Shown here: one piece after another, positions 1 through 7,087 of the stretch
Position numbering within the stretch: the stretch's first letter is position 1
How the letters are laid out: each line of letters opens with the position of its first letter
The notes under the pieces: model-generated
What the model saw: the letters and a program-made list of their open reading frames with translations, nothing else
Databases searched by the model: none
What the model was told of the DNA's origin: nothing
Source: an uncultured Clostridia bacterium
GTDB lineage: Bacteria; Bacillota; Clostridia; Lachnospirales; Anaerotignaceae
DNA: 58,368 nucleotides
Assembly: GCA_910587735.1 (NCBI GenBank)
Contig: CAJUNT010000014.1
Coordinates: 1-58,368 of the forward strand
Direction of reading: 5' to 3'
Position numbers and translations under genes: made by a program

Positions 1-55
1 ATAGAAAGTTCTCCTTTTAACTTGGGCCCAACTTGGGCTGAAGTTAAATCTGTTC
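1..55. repeat. Terminal direct repeat, left copy (circle closure)
   Basis: Bases 1-55 are identical to 58314-58368. Reading through the join continues the parB frame without a break, so this is an overlap on a circular molecule and not a biological terminal repeat. The length of 55 matches a common final k-mer size of short-read metagenome assemblers (inference). Confidence 0.95.
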
Positions 56-473
56 TTTTTCCTTGACGTTTTAAGGCATCAAATTTTATTTTATATGCAA
101 ATGCCTTTTCACTTGGCAATATTTCCTCTCTTTGTATATTACTATCTACTATCAATATAGCAGCCTCATCATCGTCCAATTCTTTTATAATTGCTGGAAT
201 TTTTACAATTCCTAATTGTTCACAAGCGAATTTTCTCCTATGCCCTGAAATAATTTCATATTTATCCTCTTTTTGTCTTACAATAATAGGAGTCAAAACA
301 CCATACTCCTTTATACTTTCAATCATATCAGTCATTTTTTCATTATTTATCACTTTAAACGGATGTCCCTCAAATTCTACTAGCGTTGATAAAGCTATCT
401 CTATAATTCCATTATTTTCATTGCCAAAAAGGGTATCTAATGAATTTAATTTTATATCTTTTCCAATTCCCAT
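1..473 (-). CDS. parB: ParB partition protein, N-terminal part (continues across the circle junction)
   Basis: The gene starts at ATG 473, six bases after the parA stop, with a GGAGGG ribosome site inside the end of parA. It runs off the left edge and continues at 58313 down to 57896, giving a 296-residue protein. The N-terminal ParB/sulfiredoxin-like domain covers about residues 25-115, with the nucleotide-binding motif GHRRKFA at 77-83. The motif TSAQVGPK (144-151) leads into the helix-turn-helix region. ParB-family proteins bind centromere-like parS sites and work with ParA to segregate low-copy plasmids or chromosomes. Position directly after parA supports plasmid maintenance. Replication control or Noc-like roles are possible but less likely. 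Confidence 0.93.
   Translation of the reverse strand, partial: MGIGKDIKLNSLDTLFGNENNGIIEIALSTLVEFEGHPFKVINNEKMTDMIESIKEYGVLTPIIVRQKEDKYEIISGHRRKFACEQLGIVKIPAIIKELDDDEAAILIVDSNIQREEILPSEKAFAYKIKFDALKRQGKRTDLTSAQVGPKLKGELS
20..44. repeat. GC-rich palindrome inside parB (copy 1)
   Basis: On the minus strand this reads ACTTCAGCCCAAGTTGGGCC followed by CAAGT. The core GCCCAA-G-TTGGGC is a perfect inverted repeat. The same 20 bases occur at 11005-11024. Here it encodes TSAQVG within parB, so coding constraint may explain it. A role as a parS-like site is only a hypothesis. Confidence 0.6.
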
Positions 474-479
474 TTTAAA

Positions 480-1259
480 TTAACCCTCCTTCACAACTTC
501 ATCTACAAAATTTTTGTAGCATTTTGCTACATTACTGTTTTTAGCATATTTATATATACTCTTTCCGCTGACTGTCGTTTCATCTTGTTTTATGCTTCTA
601 GGTATAATATTTTCAAACACCCTTATAGAACTTCCATAATTTTCGTTTAGAGTTTCTATAATATCCTTTGAGTAGTTTGTTCTACTATCCACCATAGTAA
701 TTAAAATTCCCTCTATCTCCAATTTAGGATTAAGCTGCCTTTTAACTTTATAAATCGTCTTAATTAACTGTTGTAAGCCTTTTAATGGTAAATAAGAGGC
801 TTGTACAGGTATAATAACAGTATCTGCACAAGTTAACGCATTTATTGTTATCATTCCCAAGTTAGGGGAACAATCTATAATAATATAATCATAATCTGAT
901 TTTATTTTCTCAATATATCTTTTTAACATCATTTCCCTACCAATAGTATTTATCAGCTGCACCTCTACATCTGACAATTCTATATTAGCGGGTAAAAAAT
1001 CAATATTTTCTTCATGATGTAATATTCCTTTTTTATCAACTTCTTTTTCGTCACAAATTTCTCTTATCACATTTGCAACGGTATAGTCGAGGCTGTCAGG
1101 TTCTTCTATCCCCAATGAAACAGCTAAATTTCCTTGACTATCCGCATCAATACAAATTACTCTTTTACCTAAATTAGCTAAACCTATTCCAAGGTTTACT
1201 GTTGTTGTTGTTTTACCGACTCCACCTTTTTGATTTGCTATTGCGATTACTTTACACAT
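480..1259 (-). CDS. parA: ParA partition ATPase
   Basis: A deviant-Walker ParA/Soj ATPase of about 259 residues. The P-loop KGGVGKTTT sits at residues 11-19, the A' motif at IDADSQG and Walker B at YIIIDCSPNLG. ATG 1259 is preferred to the upstream in-frame TTG because GGGAG lies nine bases before it. ParA forms ATP-dependent patches on the nucleoid and moves ParB-parS complexes. It is third from last in a leftward operon that begins with the XRE repressor at 3299, so it should be expressed in the lysogenic state (inference). There is no N-terminal DNA-binding extension, so it looks like a type Ib or chromosomal-like ParA and not P1-type. Confidence 0.96.
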   Translation of the reverse strand: MCKVIAIANQKGGVGKTTTTVNLGIGLANLGKRVICIDADSQGNLAVSLGIEEPDSLDYTVANVIREICDEKEVDKKGILHHEENIDFLPANIELSDVEVQLINTIGREMMLKRYIEKIKSDYDYIIIDCSPNLGMITINALTCADTVIIPVQASYLPLKGLQQLIKTIYKVKRQLNPKLEIEGILITMVDSRTNYSKDIIETLNENYGSSIRVFENIIPRSIKQDETTVSGKSIYKYAKNSNVAKCYKNFVDEVVKEG

Positions 1260-1316
1260 TTTAATCAACTCCCATTTTAAAATTTTTTTATATAATTTTT
1301 TTCTTTCAAATTTCTT

Positions 1317-2252
1317 TCAAAAACACTTTTTACAAGGGGTAAATCCTCTTGCTTGTGCTTGACTTTCTGTAATATATTCTGGATTTATCATATCGCTACA
1401 ACTCGCATCAAGATGATACTTTATTCCACCATTAGTAGGAATCCATACCATCATTTCTTTTGATGCATCAACAGCTTGTTTATTTTCTTGCTCTGGCACT
1501 TTCCAAAATGTTTCATTAGGATATAAGCTATTTAATTTCATGCCTGCTTGTACCAACATAGCTTGTACTATTTCAGAATCTATTGTTTCCATATTAAGAT
1601 ATACCCTTCTCACAGCTGCACCAACTTGTTCTGAAATATTAAATTTACTTAGCTCTATCATCATCAAAGATTTTGGGGGTCTTTCGGTTTTTAAATAAGT
1701 ATCATCCCAAACAGAATAAACCTCTTCAAAATCTACTGATATATCTTTATAATTTTCCCATCGTGGGTCATAAACATATTGGATTATCTTGCTATAATAC
1801 ATTGTCTTTTCCATCATATCATTGTTTTCAAAATAATTAGGGTAATTATCTTTGATAAATTGAAAAGCATTTTTAAATTTTTCATCTTCTGATATGATAT
1901 TTTGTGCATCTTGATTAGCTTTTGATAATATATAACCTATCATTTGCTTTGAATTTGGTTCTATATTATCTGGATTTTGTTCTACTAATGCTTTTTCCTT
2001 TTCTGACATTTTTTGTATAAATGCCTTTTTATTTTCTATTTCTTTTTGTTCTCTTTCTTTTCTTGTAATTTCCATTTGTTGTCTTTGTTGTTTTGCTTGT
2101 TCTAAATTTTGTTGCTTTATTTGTTCTGTACAAAAATCATCTAATTTTATCCCAGCAAAAAATAGAGCAACTACAATTATCAATATAAAACTAAACTTAT
2201 TTACTTTCTTTTTTTTCTTCTTATTTATTTCTTCTTTCTCCCTTAATTCCAT
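1317..2252 (-). CDS. Membrane-anchored protein with C-terminal Cys/His metal-binding-like module
   Basis: A 311-residue protein with a very basic N-terminus (residues 10-18), one membrane segment at about 19-36 and a charged helical stretch. It ends in a compact module with YHLDASCSDM and TPCKKCF, a spacing seen at the C-terminus of many secreted or membrane Firmicutes proteins and resembling Ada-type zinc motifs. The middle (MMEKTMYYSKIIQYVYDPR) matches the neighbouring gene at 2328-2906, so the two are paralogues. ATG 2252 follows AAGGGAG. It lies between the repressor and parA in the lysogeny operon, where superinfection-exclusion or conversion genes often sit. Function is unknown. Confidence 0.8.
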   Translation of the reverse strand: MELREKEEINKKKKKKVNKFSFILIIVVALFFAGIKLDDFCTEQIKQQNLEQAKQQRQQMEITRKEREQKEIENKKAFIQKMSEKEKALVEQNPDNIEPNSKQMIGYILSKANQDAQNIISEDEKFKNAFQFIKDNYPNYFENNDMMEKTMYYSKIIQYVYDPRWENYKDISVDFEEVYSVWDDTYLKTERPPKSLMMIELSKFNISEQVGAAVRRVYLNMETIDSEIVQAMLVQAGMKLNSLYPNETFWKVPEQENKQAVDASKEMMVWIPTNGGIKYHLDASCSDMINPEYITESQAQARGFTPCKKCF

Positions 2253-2327
2253 AAATTCTCCCTTACTTACAGTTTATGCATTATATGCTTTTTTACATTT
2301 TCTTGCATATTTCATTTTATACTTCAG

Positions 2328-2906
2328 TTACTCCCCTTTCATTTCTTCTAATTCTATTGAATTTATAATTTCTTTTACTTTTTCTAGCCTTTTCTGTGTA
2401 GTTTCCGAATCTATACTATCTGACTGAATATAAACAGGAATAACAGCTTCACTTACAAATTGCCCTAATAATACTACCTTTAGTTGTCTATTATCCAGCG
2501 TATATTTATGCTGCTCACTTTTAGGATAATACTTTAAATTTCTAGGACGATAAAAATATTCTATATATCGCCCATAATATATGGTTTTTTCCATCATTTC
2601 ATTATCATAATAATAATCTGGATATCTTCCTATTATAAAATCAATACATTCTCTTACTGTTGGTCTTTCATCATTATTTGAAACACTAAAATTATCCTTA
2701 TTAGCTTGGCTTTCAATTTCATATACCATACTTGTTGTATTTGGTAAAATATTTGCTTTTTCTATTTCTTTCTGCTTTTCTTCTTGTCTTTCAATATACT
2801 TTTCATACATAGATGGCATCATAATTCCAAGTATTACAAATAAAATAAGAATCCATGTCCAGTTTATTTTTTTACTTTTCTTTTCTTTTTTTTCCTTTAA
2901 CTCCAC
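2328..2906 (-). CDS. Membrane-anchored paralogue of the 1317-2252 protein
   Basis: A 192-residue protein starting at GTG 2906 behind AAAGGAGGAG. The lysine-rich N-terminus is followed by one membrane segment at about residues 17-32 and a soluble region. The segment with MMEKTIYYGRYIEYFYRPR matches MMEKTMYYSKIIQYVYDPR in the neighbouring protein. It lacks the C-terminal Cys/His module, so it looks like a shortened or diverged duplicate. It is transcribed with the repressor upstream and parAB downstream. An exterior-facing role against superinfecting phage is a position-based guess only. Confidence 0.78.
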   Translation of the reverse strand: MELKEKKEKKSKKINWTWILILFVILGIMMPSMYEKYIERQEEKQKEIEKANILPNTTSMVYEIESQANKDNFSVSNNDERPTVRECIDFIIGRYPDYYYDNEMMEKTIYYGRYIEYFYRPRNLKYYPKSEQHKYTLDNRQLKVVLLGQFVSEAVIPVYIQSDSIDSETTQKRLEKVKEIINSIELEEMKGE

Positions 2907-2924
2907 TCTATAAAATCTCCTCCT

Positions 2925-3299
2925 TTAGCCCTTATCTTCCTGATTCTCTAACAATCTTTTCATAAATTCTTCAATTTGCCTTAAAACTTCTGGATTTGTT
3001 TCTGCAATAGTATTCACCCAACGAATAATTGTTTCATCATCCACTCTTTGAAGTTTCTCCAAATTAAGATTATAACGCTCTTGAGTAGTTTGTGCTACTT
3101 TCATTTCTCCTTCTCCAGTGCGTAACCAATTTTCGTTAACTTTGTATTCTCTACAAATTGAAAGCAAAGTTGCGTTACTTGGTTCTGTATTTCCAACTTC
3201 ATATGCTGCAATTGTTTGCCTTTTTAATCCAAGCCTATCAGCAAACTGTTGTTGTGTTAATCCCATACTACTTCTAAGTTCTTTTATTCGTCTTTTCAA
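2925..3299 (-). CDS. XRE-family phage repressor (CI-like)
   Basis: The N-terminal helix-turn-helix includes LTQQQFADRLGLKRQTIAAYE and EPSNATLLSI, typical of Cro/CI XRE repressors. The C-terminal half is helical and charged and probably dimerises; no S24 peptidase domain is visible, so RecA-dependent self-cleavage is not supported. The start is TTG 3299, because AAAGGAG lies eight bases upstream of it and the first in-frame TTG (3317) lies before that site. It is the first gene of the leftward maintenance operon and is divergent from the strong promoter at 3372. It probably binds the inverted repeat at 3358-3395. Confidence 0.88.
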   Translation of the reverse strand: MKRRIKELRSSMGLTQQQFADRLGLKRQTIAAYEVGNTEPSNATLLSICREYKVNENWLRTGEGEMKVAQTTQERYNLNLEKLQRVDDETIIRWVNTIAETNPEVLRQIEEFMKRLLENQEDKG

Positions 3300-3357
3300 T
3301 TCTTTCACTCCTTTCAATATTAATAATACATTAAAAAAGCAATTCAGTCAACAAATA

Positions 3358-3395
3358 AAGCAAATAAAATATTGACATCAGTTATTTATTTGCTT
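3358..3395. promoter_or_regulatory. Probable repressor operator (11-bp inverted repeat)
   Basis: AAGCAAATAAA (3358-3368) is the exact reverse complement of TTTATTTGCTT (3385-3395). The arms flank the -35 box of the rightward early promoter and the second arm touches the -10, so a protein bound here would block transcription. The adjacent XRE gene is the obvious binder (inference). Confidence 0.6.
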
Positions 3396-3400
3396 ATAAT
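3372..3400 (+). promoter_or_regulatory. Consensus sigma-A early promoter
   Basis: TTGACA at 3372-3377, a 17-base spacer and TATAAT at 3395-3400: a perfect match to the vegetative consensus. It points rightward toward the small gene at 3432 and the early operon, away from the repressor gene. Confidence 0.88.
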
Positions 3401-3431
3401 AGTTATATACTTGCCAAAGGGGGTTATACAA

Positions 3432-3614
3432 ATGAAAACAATTACAGATAAAAAAAATATTGAATTAACAGATGAACCATTAACAAATATCCTTATCATG
3501 CTACCAATGTTAAATGATAAGTCAAGAGAAGCTATGTCCTATTTGATGTATGGTTGTTTCATTGGGGAAAAATTAGCAAATGTAAACAAAGAGCAAAAAA
3601 ATCAAATAAACTAA
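3432..3614 (+). CDS. Small protein, first gene after the early promoter
   Basis: A 60-residue protein starting at ATG 3432 with AAAGGGGG about nine bases upstream. It contains MLPMLNDKSREAMSYLMYG and a hydrophobic GCFIGEKLA stretch, but no recognised domain. Being the first gene after a repressor-controlled promoter, it is a candidate Cro-like or antirepressor-type switch peptide (inference). It is followed by about 690 bases without a gene. Confidence 0.7.
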   Translation: MKTITDKKNIELTDEPLTNILIMLPMLNDKSREAMSYLMYGCFIGEKLANVNKEQKNQIN

Positions 3615-3623
3615 CCCAACCAG

Positions 3624-3835
3624 TTAAATTAAAACGGCGTCAAGTATGTTTTATAATTTTATAACAGGAAGTTTCTAATATTATACAAATACCTTGCTAA
3701 CTATTGTCATGTGTTGTATAATTAAAAGCAAAAAAATAAGAGTTCCTAACGCCAATTAGAAACTCTTGTTATAAAGTTAGACATACTACAGTACCACCCA
3801 AAGAATTAAAATAACGCCAATTATTTTAATTTAAC
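3624..3835. repeat. Nested long inverted repeat in the non-coding hub
   Basis: Left-arm segments (TTAAATTAAAACGGCGT, CATACTT complement, TTATAACAGGAAGTTTCTAAT, ATTATACAA at 3680-3688) reappear as reverse complements on the right (TTGTATAAT 3714-3722, ATTAGAAACTCTTGTTATAA from about 3756, GACATAC, then ACGCC and TTTTAATTTAA to 3835). The whole could fold as a branched cruciform or RNA. A smaller hairpin, AGAGTT/AACTCT (3740-3766), sits in the right arm. Possible roles are a recombination site, a structured RNA or a replication element. No function can be read directly. Confidence 0.65.
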
Positions 3836-3857
3836 ATAAACCATTATGTAATCGAAC

Positions 3858-3920
3858 ACTTATATAATTAACTTATATAATTGAACAACACTTATATAAT
3901 TGAACTGGAGTTATATAATT
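3858..3920. repeat. Direct repeats, ACTTATATAATT type
   Basis: ACTTATATAATT occurs at 3858, 3871 and 3890, and a GTTATATAATT variant at 3910. Later units are followed by GAACTGGAG. Steps are 13, 19 and 19-20 bases. The array lies upstream of the recombinase gene and could be a protein-binding array such as a partition or recombination accessory site. Confidence 0.75.
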
Positions 3921-3994
3921 GAACTGGAGCTAATTGAATGCTTAAAAATTCAATGAATCTTAATACACCTTAGGAATCTTAATGAACATCAATG

Positions 3995-4064
3995 AACCTT
4001 GATAACTTAATCTTGATAATTTAATCTTGATAATTTAATCTTGATAATTTAATCTTGATAATTT
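3995..4064. repeat. Tandem 14-bp repeats (AATCTTGATAATTT)
   Basis: One degenerate unit (AACCTTGATAACTT, 3995-4008) and four perfect copies of AATCTTGATAATTT at 4009, 4023, 4037 and 4051, with no gaps. Perfect identity suggests recent expansion or strong selection for binding. It lies between the early promoter and the recombinase gene. Confidence 0.9.
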
Positions 4065-4071
4065 AATAAAG

Positions 4072-4159
4072 GAACTTTGATAATTTAATTATTAAGAACT
4101 TTGAAAATTCAATAAATGAACCTTGAAAATTCAATCATTATAAACTTTGAAAATTCAAT
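4072..4159. repeat. 18-bp repeats (GAACTTTGAAAATTCAAT type)
   Basis: Four units start at 4072, 4096, 4118 and 4142, spaced 22-24 bases, about two helical turns. Each contains TTGA-N-ATT-CAA, itself a short inverted repeat, and they look related to the 14-bp units just upstream. The regular helical phasing suggests cooperative binding on one face of the DNA (inference). Confidence 0.82.
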
Positions 4160-4301
4160 TCCATAGGCTTTTAGCAATGCTGGTTTATGGTTTATGTTTT
4201 TTGATAATGTAGCCACTTGTAGTTTGATTATATAACAACAAAACTAATTTATCAATAGAAAATAGAAAAAATCAAAAAATACCACGAAAGAAGGAAGTTT
4301 T

Positions 4302-5204
4302 ATGAAAAAAAATTTAAAATGTGACTTTATCAATAATTTAAAAAGTAAATCAAAATCAAAAAACACAATAGAATCCTATTCCAGAAATTTAGACGAATTT
4401 TTCAAATTTTTAGAACAGAAAGATATAGATATATTAAATTTAAAACATACAGACATAGAAAAATTTTTATTATTTTTACTCAATAAAGGCAACAGTGCAG
4501 CTACTAGAAGTCAAAAACTTTCTACTGTAAAAACCTTCTACAATTTTTTACAAATGAATGAATTAGTAGAAAAAAATCCATGTTTATATATAGAAGTTCC
4601 AAAGGGAGAAAAAAAATTACCAGTACATTTATCAGCAGAAAATGTAAATAATTTGTTAAAAGAGTCTAAAAAAGTGAAAAAACAAAAACAAGACAATACA
4701 CAAAGAAATAACCTAATATTGCAGTTACTTGTTAATTGTGGTCTTAGAATTTCCGAGTTAGCCAATATCAAAATTGAAGATATAGATATGCTTAACAACT
4801 TAATTATTGTTACAGGAAAAGGTAATAAACAACGTGTTGTTGGCTTTAATGAAACAACAAAAAAAGCAATGACAACTTATCTACAAGAAGACAGAAAAAA
4901 AGTTGTAAAAAATAACTGTCCTTATTTAATCATTAATTCAAGGGCAGGAGAACAAATAGGCGTAAGAGCAATACAAAAGCTAATAAAAGAATTATCTAAC
5001 AATTGTTTAGATGCTAATTTAGCACAAAAAGTAACCCCTCATAAATTTAGGCATACGTGTGCAACAATGTTATACGAAAAAGGTGTCGATATTTTTACAT
5101 TACAAATGGTATTAGGTCATTCCAACCTAAATACTACAAAAATATATACTCATGTTGCTAATGCATCGGTATTAGCAGCAACACAAAATTTTGCATTTAA
5201 CTAA
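4302..5204 (+). CDS. Tyrosine recombinase (XerC/D-like)
   Basis: A 300-residue phage-integrase-family recombinase. The SAM-like N-terminal domain (about 1-100) contains TIESYSRNLDEF. The catalytic domain shows the Arg in GLRISEL, Lys in TGKGNKQR, HKFRHT (HxxR), LGHSN and the nucleophile in KIYTHV. Its size and lack of an arm-binding domain resemble XerC/XerD/Cre-like resolvases more than lambda-type integrases. No attP-like site next to a tRNA is seen. On a plasmid-like circle with ParAB and RepA, multimer resolution is the likeliest job; integration cannot be excluded. ATG 4302 follows GAAGGAAG, directly after the repeat arrays. Confidence 0.9.
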   Translation: MKKNLKCDFINNLKSKSKSKNTIESYSRNLDEFFKFLEQKDIDILNLKHTDIEKFLLFLLNKGNSAATRSQKLSTVKTFYNFLQMNELVEKNPCLYIEVPKGEKKLPVHLSAENVNNLLKESKKVKKQKQDNTQRNNLILQLLVNCGLRISELANIKIEDIDMLNNLIIVTGKGNKQRVVGFNETTKKAMTTYLQEDRKKVVKNNCPYLIINSRAGEQIGVRAIQKLIKELSNNCLDANLAQKVTPHKFRHTCATMLYEKGVDIFTLQMVLGHSNLNTTKIYTHVANASVLAATQNFAFN

Positions 5205-5212
5205 AATAAGTA

Positions 5213-5248
5213 AGAAGTTTCCCATTTTTATAAATGGGAGTACTTCTT
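5213..5248 (+). terminator. Hairpin after the recombinase gene
   Basis: AAGAAGT and CCCATTT (5213-5227) pair with AAATGGG and ACTTCTT (5232-5248), followed by GTTTAC. It probably attenuates transcription between the recombinase and the methyltransferase gene; the T-tract is weak. Confidence 0.6.
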
Positions 5249-5307
5249 GTTTACAATACAAAAAGCAAATATAATTATCATTTACATATTTATTTTTTTA
5301 TAATATT

Positions 5308-5940
5308 ATGTTTACTATAATTATGTCTACTATAGATGAAAGAAAGAAGGGAATTTTTATCAAAAAAAACATATTTGCTACAATCGGTGTAAATTGCAAA
5401 AAAACAACAGAAAACAGGCAATATCATGATTACTATGCTACTGAACCAAAAGCATTAGAATTGTTATTACTAGAAGAAAATTTCTGTTCCACTATTTGGG
5501 AATGTGCATGTGGTGAAGGTCATTTATCAAAAGTTTTACAAAAACATGGTTTTAATGTTATCAGCACTGATTTAATTTATCGTGGTTTTGGCACAAAAAA
5601 ATCAGTAGACTTTTTAGCACAAGAATTTACAAATTTTACCGGCGACATCATTACAAATCCACCCTATAAACTTGCATTGCAGTTTATTGAAAAAGCATTA
5701 CATATTGTAGCACCAGGGCAAAAAGTTGCAATGTTATTGCGATTACAATTTCTTGAAGGAAAAACAAGGAAAAATTTTTTTCTTCTAAATCCGCCCAAAA
5801 AAATATATGTAAGTTCTTCACGTCTACATTGTGCTAAAAATGGAAAATTTGAAAAAAATCCACCTAATGCTATAGCATATGCGTGGTTTGTGTGGGAAAA
5901 AGGTTTTCAAGGAAACCCCATTATTAAATGGTTTAATTGA
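5308..5940 (+). CDS. Phage DNA adenine methyltransferase-like protein
   Basis: It matches the pattern of small phage N6-adenine methyltransferases: DYYATEPKALELLL, a SAM-binding-like WECACGEGH, the catalytic DIITNPPY and the conserved end AYAWFVWEKGFQGNPIIKW. It may protect the phage genome from restriction or regulate gene expression. The start is uncertain. ATG 5308 has no ribosome site, whereas AGAAGGGA at about 5343-5350 is followed only by non-AUG codons (ATT/ATC), so a non-canonical start or the upstream ATG must be used. It begins after the recombinase terminator and heads the nucleic-acid block. Confidence 0.82.
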   Translation: MFTIIMSTIDERKKGIFIKKNIFATIGVNCKKTTENRQYHDYYATEPKALELLLLEENFCSTIWECACGEGHLSKVLQKHGFNVISTDLIYRGFGTKKSVDFLAQEFTNFTGDIITNPPYKLALQFIEKALHIVAPGQKVAMLLRLQFLEGKTRKNFFLLNPPKKIYVSSSRLHCAKNGKFEKNPPNAIAYAWFVWEKGFQGNPIIKWFN

Positions 5941-5961
5941 TAAATGGGAGATGGTAATGTA

Positions 5962-6414
5962 ATGCAAAAATTAAATGAAAAAGAAATTTTACAAGAATTA
6001 GAAGAACACAATCTTTTTCTTCAAAATTTTTGTGGAAAAAGATTAAATTTTATAAATGTAGACTTAACAGGGTTTAATTTTTCTGGATTAAATCTTCAAT
6101 TTGCAAAATTTATTAATTGTATATTAGATAATTGTAAATTTAAAAATTGTGGCTTATATTCTGCATCATTTACTGGTAGTACTGGTTTTAATATCAATTT
6201 TGCAAAATCGCAATGTTGTCAAACTAGTTTTCAACATTGTATTTTCAATAATTGTAATTTTAAAACTGTAAAATTTATCGATATTTGTTATTTTGAAGGT
6301 GCAAATTTAACAAATTGTGATTTTGATGATTTAAACAAAATTTTAGAAGTAGAAAGGAGTAATAGCATTGAAAGACCCATTATTTGCAATAGGGACAATT
6401 GTATCCCTTATTAA
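5962..6414 (+). CDS. Pentapeptide-repeat protein
   Basis: About 150 residues. From about residue 35 the chain repeats with a five-residue period and Phe/Leu at the centre (for example DLTGFNFSGLNLQFAKF, NCILDNCKFKNC, TNCDFDDLN), the pattern of the right-handed quadrilateral beta-helix. Several proteins of this fold mimic DNA and bind gyrase. Being between a methyltransferase and SSB makes a DNA-mimic or anti-host role plausible but unproven. ATG 5962 follows GGGAG; ATG 5944 is the alternative. The end overlaps the next gene by 47 bases. Confidence 0.78.
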   Translation: MQKLNEKEILQELEEHNLFLQNFCGKRLNFINVDLTGFNFSGLNLQFAKFINCILDNCKFKNCGLYSASFTGSTGFNINFAKSQCCQTSFQHCIFNNCNFKTVKFIDICYFEGANLTNCDFDDLNKILEVERSNSIERPIICNRDNCIPY

Positions 6415-6643
6415 CGATGATTTTCAAAAATCATTACAGGAGGTTCTAATAATTGGTAAAAGAGGTTGTGTTGAAGGTGTAGCTTATGACTACATAGGTG
6501 TTAATTTATCTACTGGATTTGTACAAGCTGATGAAAAATCTTTATTGTTTTTTAATACTACTGAAATTCAGGAAATAAAACCACCAATTTTTCCAGAAAT
6601 TCCTCTACCTGAACAGCCAGACGAAGGGAGTAATACATTTTGA
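6368..6643 (+). CDS. Hypothetical protein, 91 residues
   Basis: It starts at TTG 6368 with AGAAAGGAG upstream and overlaps the end of the pentapeptide gene in another frame. The sequence (IGTIVSLINDDFQKSLQEVLIIGKR, then DYIGVNLSTGF, ending in a proline-rich PPIFPEIPLPEQPDEGSN) looks like a small beta-barrel. Proteins of this layout (IGSIV.L..g..kkLMIigR) occur beside conjugative or DNA-processing genes. No function is assigned. Its stop overlaps the ssb start (TTGA). Confidence 0.72.
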   Translation: MKDPLFAIGTIVSLINDDFQKSLQEVLIIGKRGCVEGVAYDYIGVNLSTGFVQADEKSLLFFNTTEIQEIKPPIFPEIPLPEQPDEGSNTF

Positions 6644-7023
6644 ATAAAATTATATTGATGGGAAGATTAGTAAAAGATGTTGAAGTACGTTATACCAACT
6701 CTTCCGAGCCTTTGACAGTAGCACGTTATACACTAGCAGTAAAAAGAAATTTCAAAACAAATAATCAACCTGATGTAGATTTCTTCAACTGCATTGCATT
6801 TGGAAAAATAGGCGATTTTGCTGAAAAATATTTACAGAAGGGATTACTCATTTCTATTGTAGGTAGACTCCAAAACAGAAGTTACACAGACAAGGAAGGT
6901 AACAAAAAAAATGTTAGTGAAATTATAGTTGAAGAACATTATTTCACAGGTGATAAAAAAAACAATAATACTGAAAGTAGTACAAACAATTATAACAACG
7001 ATGATGATATATTTTCATGGTAA
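6640..7023 (+). CDS. ssb: Single-stranded DNA-binding protein
   Basis: A 127-residue SSB. The OB-fold begins with NKIILMGRLVKDVEVRYT and includes FFNCIAFGKIGDFAEKYLQKG and GRLQNRSYTDKEGNK. A flexible Asn-rich linker leads to the acidic tail DDDIFSW, which resembles the DDDIPF partner-binding tip of bacterial SSB. It coats single strands during phage replication and recombination. TTG 6640 overlaps the previous stop; GAAGGGAG lies about ten bases upstream. Confidence 0.96.
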   Translation: MNKIILMGRLVKDVEVRYTNSSEPLTVARYTLAVKRNFKTNNQPDVDFFNCIAFGKIGDFAEKYLQKGLLISIVGRLQNRSYTDKEGNKKNVSEIIVEEHYFTGDKKNNNTESSTNNYNNDDDIFSW

Positions 7024-7050
7024 TTACAGTAACAGAAAATAAAAATAAAA

Positions 7051-7071
7051 AGCCCATATTTAATATGGGCT
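7051..7071. promoter_or_regulatory. Palindrome just upstream of repA
   Basis: AGCCCATATT-t-AATATGGGCT is a perfect 10-bp inverted repeat with a one-base centre, ending three bases before the repA ribosome site GAAAGGGG. It could be an operator for autoregulation of the initiator, or an RNA hairpin limiting repA expression. There is no T-tract on the plus strand. Confidence 0.65.
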
Positions 7072-7087
7072 GAAAGGGGCATTTACA

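Noticed and set aside
3858..4159. Repeat arrays as a CRISPR array
   Set aside because: Units are 12-18 bp with tiny or no spacers and no cas genes are nearby; they are direct-repeat arrays, not CRISPR.
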